From the NCBI GenBank assembly GCA_040769125.1, contig JAXGLO010000001.1:248001-312000 (forward strand): 64,000 nt of DNA, written 5' to 3'. Origin of the DNA: CAIXSE01 sp040769125 (GTDB lineage: Bacteria; Actinomycetota; Thermoleophilia; UBA2241). The translations under genes were made by a program, and so were the position numbers. Every line of letters starts with the position of its first letter. The stretch's first letter is position 1. Below the pieces are notes generated by a model. It was not told the origin of the DNA. It did not search any database and worked only from the letters and a program-made list of their open reading frames with translations. Below are positions 25,423-34,044 of the stretch, piece by piece.

Positions 25423-28400
25423 GGGCCGGCGTCTTCCTCTGCCAGTGCGGAGGCAACATCAGCGACGTCATCGAGCTCGAGCCGCTCGCCGAGCACGTGA
25501 AGACGCTCGACGGAGTCGTCAGCGTCGCCATCAACCAGTTCATGTGCGGGACCGAGGGGCACCAGCTCATCTCGGAGGCCGTCGAGGAGCGCGGCCTCGA
25601 CCACCTCGTGATCGCCAGCTGCTCGCCGAGATTCCAGGGCCCCACCTTCGAACGCATCGCCCGCGAGCTTCGCCTCGGCGAGAACGCCGTCGCCTTCGCC
25701 AACCTTCGTGAGGGCTGCAGCTTCGTGCACCGGCACGAGCCCGAGCTCGCCCAGGAGAAGGCGAAGAAGATCGTCGAGGGCGCCGTAGCGCGGGCGCAAC
25801 GTCAGTCCGACCTGCCGCGCCGCCGCACCTTCCTGCACCGCTCGGCGATGGTGGTCGGCGGCGGCATCGCCGGCATGACCGCCGCGGAGGAGCTCGCCGC
25901 CAGCGGCATCGAGGTGCACATGGTCGAGCGGCAGCCGTCGCTGGGCGGCTACATGGCGCGCCTCAGCAAGACCTTCCCCACCGAGGACTGTGCGATGTGC
26001 TCGCTGGCGCCGCACCTGACGAGCACCGCCCTCGAGGGCCGCATCCACATCCACACGCTCACGGAGGTCGACGAGATCAGCGGCCCGCCCGGCGAGTTCC
26101 GCGTCAGGCTGCGGCACCGGCCGCGCTATGTGAGCGAGGCCTGCGTGGGCTGCGGCGAGTGCGCCGCCGTCTGCCCGGTCAAGATCCCCAACGACTTCGA
26201 CTTCGGCGTAAGCCAGCGCACCGCCATCGACCGTCAGTTCACCAACGCCGTGCCCGGCACGTTCGCCGTTGAGAAGAAGGGCTGGAGCCCCTGCAAGAGC
26301 GCCTGCGCTGTACACACCAGCGCCCAAGGCTACGTCGCGCTCATCGCCGCCGGCCGCTACGACGACGCCTACCGCGTGGCCAGCGAGCCCAACCCGTTCA
26401 CCAGCGTCTGCGGGCGCATCTGCACGCACCTCTGCGAGACGGCCTGCGCCCGCGGCGAGGTCGACGAGCCTATAGCGATCGCAAGCCTCAAGCGCTTCCT
26501 GGCCGACACCGTGCAGCCCACCCTCAAGGTCGAACCCGCGCCGGTCATCCACGACGAGCGTGTAGCCGTCGTGGGCGCCGGACCCGCCGGGCTCACCTGC
26601 GCCCGCGACCTCGCGCAGCTCGGCTACCGCGTCACGGTGCTCGAGGCGCAGCCGGTCGCCGGCGGCATGCTGGCTACCGGCATCCCCGACTACCGTCTGC
26701 CGCGGGAGGCGCTCGAGCGCGACATCGCCCAGGTGCTGGGCCTCGGCGTGGAGCTCCGCACCGGCGTGCGCGTCGGCGTCGACGTTACCGTCGACGAGCT
26801 CTTCGCGCAGGGCTACGGCGCCGTCTACCTGGCGCCCGGCCTGCAGCGAAGCGCCGACGTGCGGCTGCCCGGCGACGACCTGAGTGGCGTCACCCGCGCC
26901 GTGGAGCTGCTGCGCGAGCTCAACCTCGGCGGCACGCCGGAGGTCGGCGAGAAGGTCGTCGTCATCGGCGGCGGGGACGTGGCGCTCGACGCCGCCCGCT
27001 CCGTCATCCGCCTGCAGCGCCGGACAGGCAAGGAGCCGGACGTAACGCTCGTCTACCGGCGCACCAGGGTCGAGATGCCGGCCAACGCGAGCGAGGTCGA
27101 GGAGGCGCGCGAGGAAGGCCTCAAGGTCGAGTTCCTCGTGCAACCGCTGGCCCTCGAGGGCTCCGGCGGCGCCGTCTCCGCCATCACGCTGCAGCGCTGC
27201 GAACTCGGCGCCCCGGACGAGTCGGGCCGGCGTCAGCCGGTCGCCCTCGTGGGCTCGGAGTTCCGCCTCCCGGCCGACTCGGTGGTCTTCGCCGTCGGCC
27301 AGGCGCTCGTCGACGACTTCGCGACCGGGTGCGACGGCCTCACGCTGGAGCGCGGCCAGATCCGCACCGACCGCGACACGATGATGACCACCAGCCCGGG
27401 CGTCTTCGCCGGCGGCGACGCCGCCGCCATGGGCCTCTACACCGCGATCGAGGCCGTGGCAGCCGGACGCCGTGGCGCGGCAGCCATCCACAACTACCTG
27501 CGCGGCGAGCACCTTCTGCCCGTCTGGGACGAAGAGCGCGCCGCCGCCCGCCCGAGCCCGGAGGAGCTGGCGCAGATCACGCCCGGCAGACGCGTGCCCA
27601 TGCGACTCGTCGACGGCCTGCTGCGACGCGAAGACTGGGCTGAGGTGAGCCCCGGCTACACCGAGGCCGAAGCGCGCGCCGAAGCCGAGCGCTGCCTCAA
27701 CTGCGCCGTCTGCAGCGAGTGCGACTCGTGCGTGCGCGCCTGCCCGAGCGGAGCCGTCGACTGGGATCAGGAGGAAACGCTCGAGGACATCACCGTGGGG
27801 GCCATCGTAATCGCCACCGGCCACCAGGAGTTCGACGCTTCTCGCAAGCTGCCGCTCGGCTACGGCCGCCACCGCAACGTGCTCACGCAGAGCCAGGTGG
27901 CGCGCCTGCTCTCCGCCTCCGGCCCGACCGGCGGCGAACTCGTGCGGCCCAGCGACGGCACGGTGCCCAAACGGATCTTCATGCTCCAGTGCGTGGGTTC
28001 ACGCGACTGCACGAGCAGCGGCAACGAGCACTGCTCCGCCGTCTGCTGCCTGTTCGCCACCCTGCACAGCTCGCTGATCACACAGCACTACCCCGACGCC
28101 GAAGTGACGGTCGGCTATACCGATCTGCGCGCGCCCGGCAAGGCGCACGAGGAGTACTACCGCCTCGTACAGTCGCGCGGCGTGCGCTACGTCCGCAGCC
28201 GCGTCGGCGAGATCCTCGAAGAGAAGGACGGCAGCCTGCGTGTCCGCTTCGAGGACACGATGACCGGGCGCAAGCAGGAGGAGCTCTTCGACATGGTGGT
28301 GCTCAGCGCTGGCCTCGAGGCCAGCCAGGGCACCCGGGACATCGCCCGGGTCGCCGGCCTGCAGACCGGCATGGCCGGCTTCATCCGTGAGTACCACCCC

Positions 28401-28775
28401 AAGCTGCGCCCCGTAGACACGCAGCGCAGCGGCATGTTCGTCGCCGGCACCGCCCAGGGGCCCAAGACGATCCCCGAGTCGATCGCCCAGGCCAAGGCCG
28501 CGGCGGCCCGCGCCATCAGCATGCTCAGCACGGGCTTCGTGCTCACCCCGGCGCAGGTCGCCGCTTCCGACCCGGAGGTGTGCATCGCCTGCGGCGTCTG
28601 TGAGAACGCCTGCCCGCAGGGCGCGGTCACAGTCACCGCCGGCCCGGAGGGCCACTCCGTGGTCGACCCCAACATCTGCCGGGGCTGCGGCATCTGCGCC
28701 GCGGAATGCCCGACCGGAGCGATCCAGCTCGGCGGCTTCAGCGACGCCGAGATCCTCGCGGAGGTGACGGTCTGA
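25419..28775 (+). CDS. HdrA with inserted GltD/NfnB-like NAD(P)H-flavin module
   Basis: 1,118-residue flavin/FeS protein. Residues 1-285 are HdrA: N-terminal Cys loop FLCQCGGNISD, FAD site VVGGGIAGMTAAEEL (about 145), the HdrA cluster loop TFPTEDCAMCSLAP and a 4Fe-4S motif CVGCGECAAVCPVK. From about 288 to 757 a full glutamate-synthase-small-subunit-like module is inserted: Cys-rich CKSACAVHT...CGRICTHLCETACARG, FAD site VVGAGPAGLTCARDL, NAD(P)H site VVIGGGDVALDAARS with VYRRTRVEMPA, and FAGGDAAAMG. HdrA then resumes (CDSCVRACPSGAVDWD, VGAIVIATGHQ) and ends in two 4Fe-4S motifs (CIACGVCENACP, CRGCGICAAECP). GTG 25419 overlaps the previous stop. Likely receives hydride from NAD(P)H and bifurcates electrons; this is inference. 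Confidence 0.88.
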   Translation: MRAGVFLCQCGGNISDVIELEPLAEHVKTLDGVVSVAINQFMCGTEGHQLISEAVEERGLDHLVIASCSPRFQGPTFERIARELRLGENAVAFANLREGCSFVHRHEPELAQEKAKKIVEGAVARAQRQSDLPRRRTFLHRSAMVVGGGIAGMTAAEELAASGIEVHMVERQPSLGGYMARLSKTFPTEDCAMCSLAPHLTSTALEGRIHIHTLTEVDEISGPPGEFRVRLRHRPRYVSEACVGCGECAAVCPVKIPNDFDFGVSQRTAIDRQFTNAVPGTFAVEKKGWSPCKSACAVHTSAQGYVALIAAGRYDDAYRVASEPNPFTSVCGRICTHLCETACARGEVDEPIAIASLKRFLADTVQPTLKVEPAPVIHDERVAVVGAGPAGLTCARDLAQLGYRVTVLEAQPVAGGMLATGIPDYRLPREALERDIAQVLGLGVELRTGVRVGVDVTVDELFAQGYGAVYLAPGLQRSADVRLPGDDLSGVTRAVELLRELNLGGTPEVGEKVVVIGGGDVALDAARSVIRLQRRTGKEPDVTLVYRRTRVEMPANASEVEEAREEGLKVEFLVQPLALEGSGGAVSAITLQRCELGAPDESGRRQPVALVGSEFRLPADSVVFAVGQALVDDFATGCDGLTLERGQIRTDRDTMMTTSPGVFAGGDAAAMGLYTAIEAVAAGRRGAAAIHNYLRGEHLLPVWDEERAAARPSPEELAQITPGRRVPMRLVDGLLRREDWAEVSPGYTEAEARAEAERCLNCAVCSECDSCVRACPSGAVDWDQEETLEDITVGAIVIATGHQEFDASRKLPLGYGRHRNVLTQSQVARLLSASGPTGGELVRPSDGTVPKRIFMLQCVGSRDCTSSGNEHCSAVCCLFATLHSSLITQHYPDAEVTVGYTDLRAPGKAHEEYYRLVQSRGVRYVRSRVGEILEEKDGSLRVRFEDTMTGRKQEELFDMVVLSAGLEASQGTRDIARVAGLQTGMAGFIREYHPKLRPVDTQRSGMFVAGTAQGPKTIPESIAQAKAAAARAISMLSTGFVLTPAQVAASDPEVCIACGVCENACPQGAVTVTAGPEGHSVVDPNICRGCGICAAECPTGAIQLGGFSDAEILAEVTV

Positions 28776-29329
28776 TGACGACAGACGCTCCTCGCCAGAT
28801 CGTCGCGTTCTGCTGCCGCGAGTGTGCCTACGCGGCAGCCGACGCCAGCGCGAACGCGCGCACGCCGCTGCCGCCGACCGTGCGCCTCATCCTGATGCCC
28901 TGCACCGGCCGCGTCAGCCCCCTGCACATGCTCAGCGCCCTGGCCGAAGGCGCCGACGGCGTCATGGTCGCCGGCTGCCTCGAGGGTCAGTGCCACTACC
29001 GCGAGGGCAACTTCAACGCCATCGACCGCGTCACGTTCGTGCAGCGGCTGCTCGAGAGCGTCGGCGTAGAGGCCGCCCGCTGCCGGATGTTCACCATGAG
29101 CGCGGGCGAACCGCCGAAGTTCGTGGCCGCCGTCAAGGAGATGGATCGCACGATCTCGGCGCTGCCGCCCCTGGCCCGCTCGGAGGCGGGCGGAGAGGCG
29201 ATCGGTGCGGCGGGCGCGCAGGCGGTCGGTGCGGCGGGCGGACAGACGGCCGCTACGGCAGGCGTGCAGGAAACCGGTGCGGCGCCCACGAAGGCGGCCG
29301 GTGCGGCGCCCGCCCAGGGGGTCGCCTGA
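28775..29329 (+). CDS. MvhD-like hydrogenase/Hdr iron-sulfur subunit
   Basis: 184 residues. The first 130 form an MvhD/FlxD domain that carries a 2Fe-2S centre and links an electron donor to HdrA: VAFCCRECAYAA, RLILMPCTGRVSPLHML, GVMVAGCLEGQCHYREGN with the conserved Cys residues. In methanogens this protein joins a hydrogenase to HdrABC; no hydrogenase gene is present here. Residues 141-184 are an Ala/Gly-rich tail with an 8-residue period (GAAGAQAV, GAAGGQTA, ATAGVQET, GAAPTKAA, GAAPAQGV) that is not part of the family. The ATG shares one base with the HdrA stop (TGATG) and the 3' end does the same with the next gene. Confidence 0.88.
   Translation: MTTDAPRQIVAFCCRECAYAAADASANARTPLPPTVRLILMPCTGRVSPLHMLSALAEGADGVMVAGCLEGQCHYREGNFNAIDRVTFVQRLLESVGVEAARCRMFTMSAGEPPKFVAAVKEMDRTISALPPLARSEAGGEAIGAAGAQAVGAAGGQTAATAGVQETGAAPTKAAGAAPAQGVA
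29195..29326 (+). repeat. 24-bp tandem repeat at the 3' end of the mvhD-like gene
   Basis: About five in-frame units of 24 bp beginning GCGGCGGGCG or similar encode the Ala/Gly/Gln tail. Unit length and frame behaviour equal those of the recQ 5' repeat at 18,799. Confidence 0.65.
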
Positions 29330-29754
29330 TGCCGCTCACCAGTCGCGGCCGCAAGATCCTGTCGCGCTTCCCCGATGCCGCCCTCGACAGCACCGCCGGC
29401 GTGGGCTGCGAGATCGTCCGCCACGAGGAGCTCTGCGTAGGCTGTGGGACGTGTGCGTCGAAGTGCCCGACTGGCGCTTCGCGGCGCGGCGACAGCTTCG
29501 ACGTCCACCAGCTGCTGCAGGCGCCGCCCGGAAGCCAGCGCGGCGCCCTCGGCGACGCCCTGCGACGCATCGCGCGGCACGCCCCGGACGAGCCGATCGA
29601 GGTGCCCCCGAGGGTCACCGTGTACCGCACCATCATCTACGACGACGAGCGGTGCCTCGGCTGCGGCACCTGCGCCCGCGGCTGCCCTGCCGAGGCGATC
29701 GAGGCGCGGCCGCCGAAGGCCCGCCGCGCCGCCGAGACGGAAGGGGCTCCGTGA
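29329..29754 (+). CDS. Ferredoxin-like protein with two 4Fe-4S motifs
   Basis: 141-residue electron carrier. The first cluster motif is CVGCGTCASKCPTGA near residue 36, the second CLGCGTCARGCPAEA near residue 114; each continues with a single 4Fe-4S pattern, so two cubane clusters are expected. The stretch between (HQLLQAPPGSQRGALGDALR) is helical and unusual for a compact ferredoxin, which suggests it serves as a dedicated linker between the two Hdr halves encoded on either side. The start overlaps the previous stop by one base, and its stop overlaps the next start by one base. Confidence 0.82.
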   Translation: MPLTSRGRKILSRFPDAALDSTAGVGCEIVRHEELCVGCGTCASKCPTGASRRGDSFDVHQLLQAPPGSQRGALGDALRRIARHAPDEPIEVPPRVTVYRTIIYDDERCLGCGTCARGCPAEAIEARPPKARRAAETEGAP

Positions 29755-32204
29755 TGCCCGGCACGCCGAAGACGGCGCGCCCCCTCGCCCTGCTCTGCGA
29801 GTGCGCCGGCACCATGAACAACATCGACTTCGACGTCCTCGAGAAGCGAGTCGCGCTGCAGGCCGACATCCTGCGCGACTCCCACTGGTGCAGCCGGCAG
29901 GGTCAGGCCCGCCTGCTCGAGCTGATGGGCTCGGCAGCGCCGGGCGAGGCCGGCGGCAAGCGCCAGATCGTCTTCGCCGGCTGCTCGCAGGATTTCGCCG
30001 CACGTCGCTTCCAGAAGCTCCTCGCGCGCGGCCTGCAGCTCGAGATCGCCGATATCCGCGAGGGCTGCAGCTGGGTGCACGGCAACGACGTGGCCGCCGT
30101 CACCGACAAGGCCGCGCGCATCATCGCCTCCTCCATCGCATACCCCTACGCGCCGGCCGACACGGTGAGCCACGCCGAGCGACACGACCGCGTCGTCATC
30201 ATCGGCGGGGGCGTAGCCGGCACGCAGGCCGCCGTCGAACTCGCCCAGATGGGCCACGCAGTCGATCTCGTGGAGCGGCGGCCCTTCCTCGGCGGCCGCG
30301 CCGCCCGCATCGGCACCGTCTTCCCGACCAACGACTGCGGCCAGTGCCTGCCGACCACCGACGCACAGGCCGGCACCCGCAAGTGCTTCCACCGCAACGT
30401 CGCCATCGACCACCCCAACCTCAGCATCTGGCGGCGCTCCACGGTCGAAGCCGTCCACGGCCGGCCAGGCAACTTCGAGGTGACGATCCGGCGCATGCCC
30501 AATATCGTCACCGACGCCTGCGTGAACTGCGGCCACTGCGAGACGGTCTGCCCGACCGAGGCCTCGGAGCCGGGCAAGAAGGCGATCTTCAGTGAGTTCT
30601 ACGACGGCCGCGTCGTCCGCACGGTCGATCTCGACACCTGCACGTTCTGCGGCGCCTGCGCCAAGGAGTGCCCGGTCGAGGCGATCGATTTCACGCAGTC
30701 CCCGGAGCGCGCTACCGTGAAGGCCGGCGCCATCCTCGCAGCCATGGGATGCGAGCCGGCGCCGCCGAAGTACTTCAGCCACCTCGGCTACGGGAACGAC
30801 AACGTCGTCACCCAGGTGGAGCTGGCCGAGATGCTCGACACGTGGCAGGGCCACGCCTCTCTGGGCAGGATACCCGTCCGTGAGCTGGTGATGGTGCAGT
30901 GCGCCGGCTCGCGCGACAGACGGAACCTCCCTCATTGCTCGCGGCTCTGCTGCATGATCGCCCTCAAGCACTCCATCCGCCTCAAGACCCTGTTCCCGGC
31001 CATGAAGGTCACGATCTGCTACCTCGAGATGAGAACCGCCGGCGTCGGCTACGAGAACTGGTTCCTCGCCGCTCGTCAGGCCGGAGTGGAGTTCGTGCGT
31101 GGCACCCCCGCCGAGGTGCAGATCGACGGATCGGGTCGCCCCGTGATCGAGGTCGAGGACGTCACGGCGGCGAAGAAGCGCGTCCTGCGGCCGGACCTCG
31201 TCGTGCTCAGCACGGGCATGGTGCCGGCGGCAGACACCCGGACGATCGCGGCCACCCTCGGCGTGGATCGCGACTCCGACGGGTTCATCGAGATTCTCGA
31301 CCGCAAGAATCGCGCTACGGAGACGACGGGCGAGGGCATCTTCGTCTGCGGCTCGGCCGCCGGCCCCAAGGCGCTGATCGAGGTCAACACCGAGGCCTCG
31401 GCGGTCGCCGGCGAGATCCACAGCTTCCTCACGTCGCCCGGGCGCCGCGGCACGGCGCCCTCGCTGGTGTCGCCCTCGGCCTGTGTCGGCTGCGACACCT
31501 GCGTGACGATGTGCCCCTTCGGCGCCATCACGCTGACCGAGCGGCCCGCCGACGCGCCGCGCCCACCGGAGGTCAAGGACGACGGCAAGCTGGCGGTCAT
31601 CGACGCCGGGGTCTGCCGCGCCTGCGGCATCTGCGCCGCCAACTGCCCCGAGCTGGCGATCACCCACAACCTCAGCGACGACGCCCTGTTCGGGCGAATC
31701 GAGCTCATGACCGCCGGCGTCGACCGACCGGTTATCGGCTTCTACTGCAAGGAGTGCGCCGGCGCCGCCATCAGCCTCAGTGGCCAGCGGCGCGACCGCT
31801 ACCCCGAGGGAGTACGCCTCATCGAGCTGCCCTGCCTCGGGCGCGTGAGCGCCCTGCACATCGTCGAGGCGGCCCGGCTGGGCGCAGCCGGCGTGTTCCT
31901 CGCCGGCTGCGCCGAAGGCCGCTGCCAGTACCGGAGCGGCGACACGAGCGCTGAGGAGCAGATGCGGCTCGCAGAACAGGTGCTCGCCGACTCCGGAACG
32001 CCCTTCCCGCTGGAGCTGTGGCACCTGTGCGCCGTCGACCGTCTCAGCGTGGGACGGCGTATCCGCATGTTCCACGCGCGCGCCGTCGGCGACGAGCTCT
32101 CCATGGAGCAGCTCGAGCACGAGATGGACCTGATCGGCGCCGGGCCCTGCGCGCCCGCCGGCGCCGCCTGCGGAGGAGGTGAGGGCTGTGGCTGCGGCCT
32201 CTAA
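29754..32204 (+). CDS. HdrA-MvhD fusion protein
   Basis: 816 residues. HdrA part: N-terminal LLCECAGTMNNIDF, FAD site VVIIGGGVAGTQAAVEL (about 148), cluster loop VFPTNDCGQCLPTTD, 4Fe-4S motifs CVNCGHCETVCPTE and CTFCGACAKECPVE (about 256 and 297), the VMVQCAGSRD and LCCMIALKHSI segments, and near residue 580-625 CVGCDTCVTMCPFG and CRACGICAANCPE. From about residue 660 an MvhD domain follows: VIGFYCKECAGAAI, IELPCLGRVSALHIV, GVFLAGCAEGRCQYRSGD. The tail GGGEGCGCGL is Cys/Gly-rich. It has no GltD insertion, unlike the other HdrA of the operon. Two HdrA proteins in one operon suggest a double complex or two bifurcation sites. Confidence 0.88.
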   Translation: MPGTPKTARPLALLCECAGTMNNIDFDVLEKRVALQADILRDSHWCSRQGQARLLELMGSAAPGEAGGKRQIVFAGCSQDFAARRFQKLLARGLQLEIADIREGCSWVHGNDVAAVTDKAARIIASSIAYPYAPADTVSHAERHDRVVIIGGGVAGTQAAVELAQMGHAVDLVERRPFLGGRAARIGTVFPTNDCGQCLPTTDAQAGTRKCFHRNVAIDHPNLSIWRRSTVEAVHGRPGNFEVTIRRMPNIVTDACVNCGHCETVCPTEASEPGKKAIFSEFYDGRVVRTVDLDTCTFCGACAKECPVEAIDFTQSPERATVKAGAILAAMGCEPAPPKYFSHLGYGNDNVVTQVELAEMLDTWQGHASLGRIPVRELVMVQCAGSRDRRNLPHCSRLCCMIALKHSIRLKTLFPAMKVTICYLEMRTAGVGYENWFLAARQAGVEFVRGTPAEVQIDGSGRPVIEVEDVTAAKKRVLRPDLVVLSTGMVPAADTRTIAATLGVDRDSDGFIEILDRKNRATETTGEGIFVCGSAAGPKALIEVNTEASAVAGEIHSFLTSPGRRGTAPSLVSPSACVGCDTCVTMCPFGAITLTERPADAPRPPEVKDDGKLAVIDAGVCRACGICAANCPELAITHNLSDDALFGRIELMTAGVDRPVIGFYCKECAGAAISLSGQRRDRYPEGVRLIELPCLGRVSALHIVEAARLGAAGVFLAGCAEGRCQYRSGDTSAEEQMRLAEQVLADSGTPFPLELWHLCAVDRLSVGRRIRMFHARAVGDELSMEQLEHEMDLIGAGPCAPAGAACGGGEGCGCGL

Positions 32205-33354
32205 GCCGACCTGCCCGGCGGCGCTGCGCGACGAGCTGGCGCACATCACCCGCGAATGCAGCGCCTGCTACCAGTGCGGCACGTGCACGTCGGCCTGCCC
32301 CAACGGCGACGACCTCGAGCGCGGCCCGCGCCACCTGGTGCGCCTCCTTCTCGCCGGCGAGTACGAAGCCGTCCTCATCAGCGAGGATCTCTGGCGCTGC
32401 GCGGAGTGCGGGCACTGCAGCGAGGTGTGCCGTATGGACGTCGACGTCGCCGACGCCCTCGCGCGCCTGCGTCAGCTCTCCCGGGAGCACGCCATCGGCG
32501 CCCGCTGCCCCGAGCGCGCCGCCGCGAGGATCGCCACGGCGCGCCTGCGCAACCACCCGCGCATCGACTCGATACGCTTCGCCGTGTCGATGGCGGCCAG
32601 AGGGCATCTCCCCAGCGACCTCGTCGGCGGCGCCCACATGGGCGCCAGGCTCGCCCGGCGGTTCATCCCAGGAGACCGCGGCACACAGGCGAGCGTGTGC
32701 GACGACGACGTCACGGTCACGGTGCCCTTCTACGCCGGCTGCTCGATACCGCAGAATCAGGAGCTGCACGCCCTGGTGCACGAATCGGCCGCCGGCTTCG
32801 GGGTCCGTCTGAGCGAGACGCCCGGCGCCGGGTGCTGCGGCCACCCCAGCCGCGGCTCCGTACCGAGCCGCTTCACCCCGGACGAGGAGGTCCACACCGT
32901 CTGCCCCGCCTGCGACGTCGGGCTGGGTGAGGTCGGCGTGAGCACCACGCCGCTCTGGGCCGCGCTCACGGAGCGGGCGCGGCGCCTGAGCATCCCGCTG
33001 GCCGCCGCGGCGCCCCGGTTCGTGCCCTACGTCGGCTGCCTGGCCGACCGCGACGCCGCCCTCCGCGCCCTCGGCGATGCCGCCGAGCTCGCCGGCGCGG
33101 AGGCCGTGCTCGACTACCCCACCCTGCACAGCGGCTGCTGCGGGGCCCTCGGCGGGATGTACCGCAGCGCCACGCAAGCCAGCGCCCGCCTGCTCGCGTT
33201 CGCCGCGCGCAGCGGTGCGCCGGTGGTCACCCCGTGCATCCTGTGCCGCGACAACGTCCGCTCCGCCGCACGCCAGCTCCGACTCGGCGTCGCGGTTCAC
33301 TACTGGCCCGAGTTCTTCCGCGCCGCCACCCCACCGGAGGAGTCCGATGACTGA
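32188..33354 (+). CDS. HdrC-HdrB fusion protein
   Basis: 388 residues. The N-terminal HdrC half has two 4Fe-4S motifs, CYQCGTCTSACPNG and CAECGHCSEVCRMD (the second lacking the usual Pro). The C-terminal HdrB half has two complete CCG sets: YAGCSIPQN / GAGCCGHPS / CPACDVG and YVGCLADRD / HSGCCGALGG / CILCRDN. I prefer GTG 32188, placed 8 bases behind GAGGAGG; GTG 32179 directly abuts that site. It overlaps the end of the HdrA-MvhD gene and, at its own 3' end, the next gene by 8 bases. Unlike the HdrB at 24,391, both CCG motifs are canonical here. Confidence 0.85.
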   Translation: MAAASKPTCPAALRDELAHITRECSACYQCGTCTSACPNGDDLERGPRHLVRLLLAGEYEAVLISEDLWRCAECGHCSEVCRMDVDVADALARLRQLSREHAIGARCPERAAARIATARLRNHPRIDSIRFAVSMAARGHLPSDLVGGAHMGARLARRFIPGDRGTQASVCDDDVTVTVPFYAGCSIPQNQELHALVHESAAGFGVRLSETPGAGCCGHPSRGSVPSRFTPDEEVHTVCPACDVGLGEVGVSTTPLWAALTERARRLSIPLAAAAPRFVPYVGCLADRDAALRALGDAAELAGAEAVLDYPTLHSGCCGALGGMYRSATQASARLLAFAARSGAPVVTPCILCRDNVRSAARQLRLGVAVHYWPEFFRAATPPEESDD

Positions 33355-34012
33355 CGCCAACGACAGGTCGAGCAACCCCTACGCACAGATCGCGCCGAGC
33401 TCGTTCTCCGGCCGCGCCGAGGGTCGCACCGATCTGATCGCCCGGATCATGGACGACGCGCGCATGCACGATCACAGGGACGGTTTCCAGAGCTGTATCC
33501 AGTGCGGGATCTGCACGTCCGGCTGCCCTGCGGCGCGCTTCACAGACTACTCGCCGCGCGAGGTCGCACGCAGAGCCCTGGAGGGCGATCCGACGCTGCT
33601 CGAGGACGACAGCATCTGGTACTGCTTCTACTGCTACACCTGCCAGAGCCGTTGCCCGCGGCACAACAGCGTCGCCGTCATCAACCAGGTGGTGCGAAGC
33701 ATGCAGGTGGAGAGCGGCTACGGCATCAAGCACGTAGAGATGCTCACCGCCTGGGGAGAGGAGTTCTACGACAAGGGCATGGGGGGCACGCCCAACATAT
33801 TCTTCGCGGACATCGCCGACGCCTGGGGGCCGAAGTGGAAGGAGTTCATGGCCAACCGCGACGCCATGCGTGAGGAGATGGGCCTGGGCGACATGCTACC
33901 CTCAGAGCAAGCGGTCAAGGAGGTCCAGGTGCTCATGGAGGAGACCGGCCTGTTCGACCGCCTCAAGAGCCTCGGCGCCTGGCGCGACCACGAGCCCGCG
34001 AAGCGCCCCTGA
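33347..34012 (+). CDS. HdrC-like 4Fe-4S protein
   Basis: 221 residues, the electron-wiring subunit between HdrA and HdrB. The two cluster motifs are CIQCGICTSGCPAARFTDY (about residue 48) and CFYCYTCQSRCPRH (about 95), both as in HdrC. The C-terminal half (HVEMLTAWGEEFYDKGMGG onward) is helical and longer than minimal HdrC. ATG 33347 has GGAGGAG 4-11 bases upstream, inside the preceding gene. It is the last gene of the first Hdr operon; nadA starts 33 bases later and may be cotranscribed. Confidence 0.87.
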   Translation: MTDANDRSSNPYAQIAPSSFSGRAEGRTDLIARIMDDARMHDHRDGFQSCIQCGICTSGCPAARFTDYSPREVARRALEGDPTLLEDDSIWYCFYCYTCQSRCPRHNSVAVINQVVRSMQVESGYGIKHVEMLTAWGEEFYDKGMGGTPNIFFADIADAWGPKWKEFMANRDAMREEMGLGDMLPSEQAVKEVQVLMEETGLFDRLKSLGAWRDHEPAKRP

Positions 34013-34044
34013 CCGGAAGGGAACCGAGAATCAACGATGACGCC

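Noticed and set aside
25044..27872. 942-residue open frame on the minus strand opposite HdrA-GltD
   Set aside because: Composition (His/Asp/Val/Gly/Arg-rich, no motif) is the typical antisense shadow of a G+C-rich gene; the plus-strand protein is clearly real. The same holds for long antisense frames at 16,101-17,690, 29,637-32,249, 34,566-37,655, 41,253-43,910 and 50,229-53,429.
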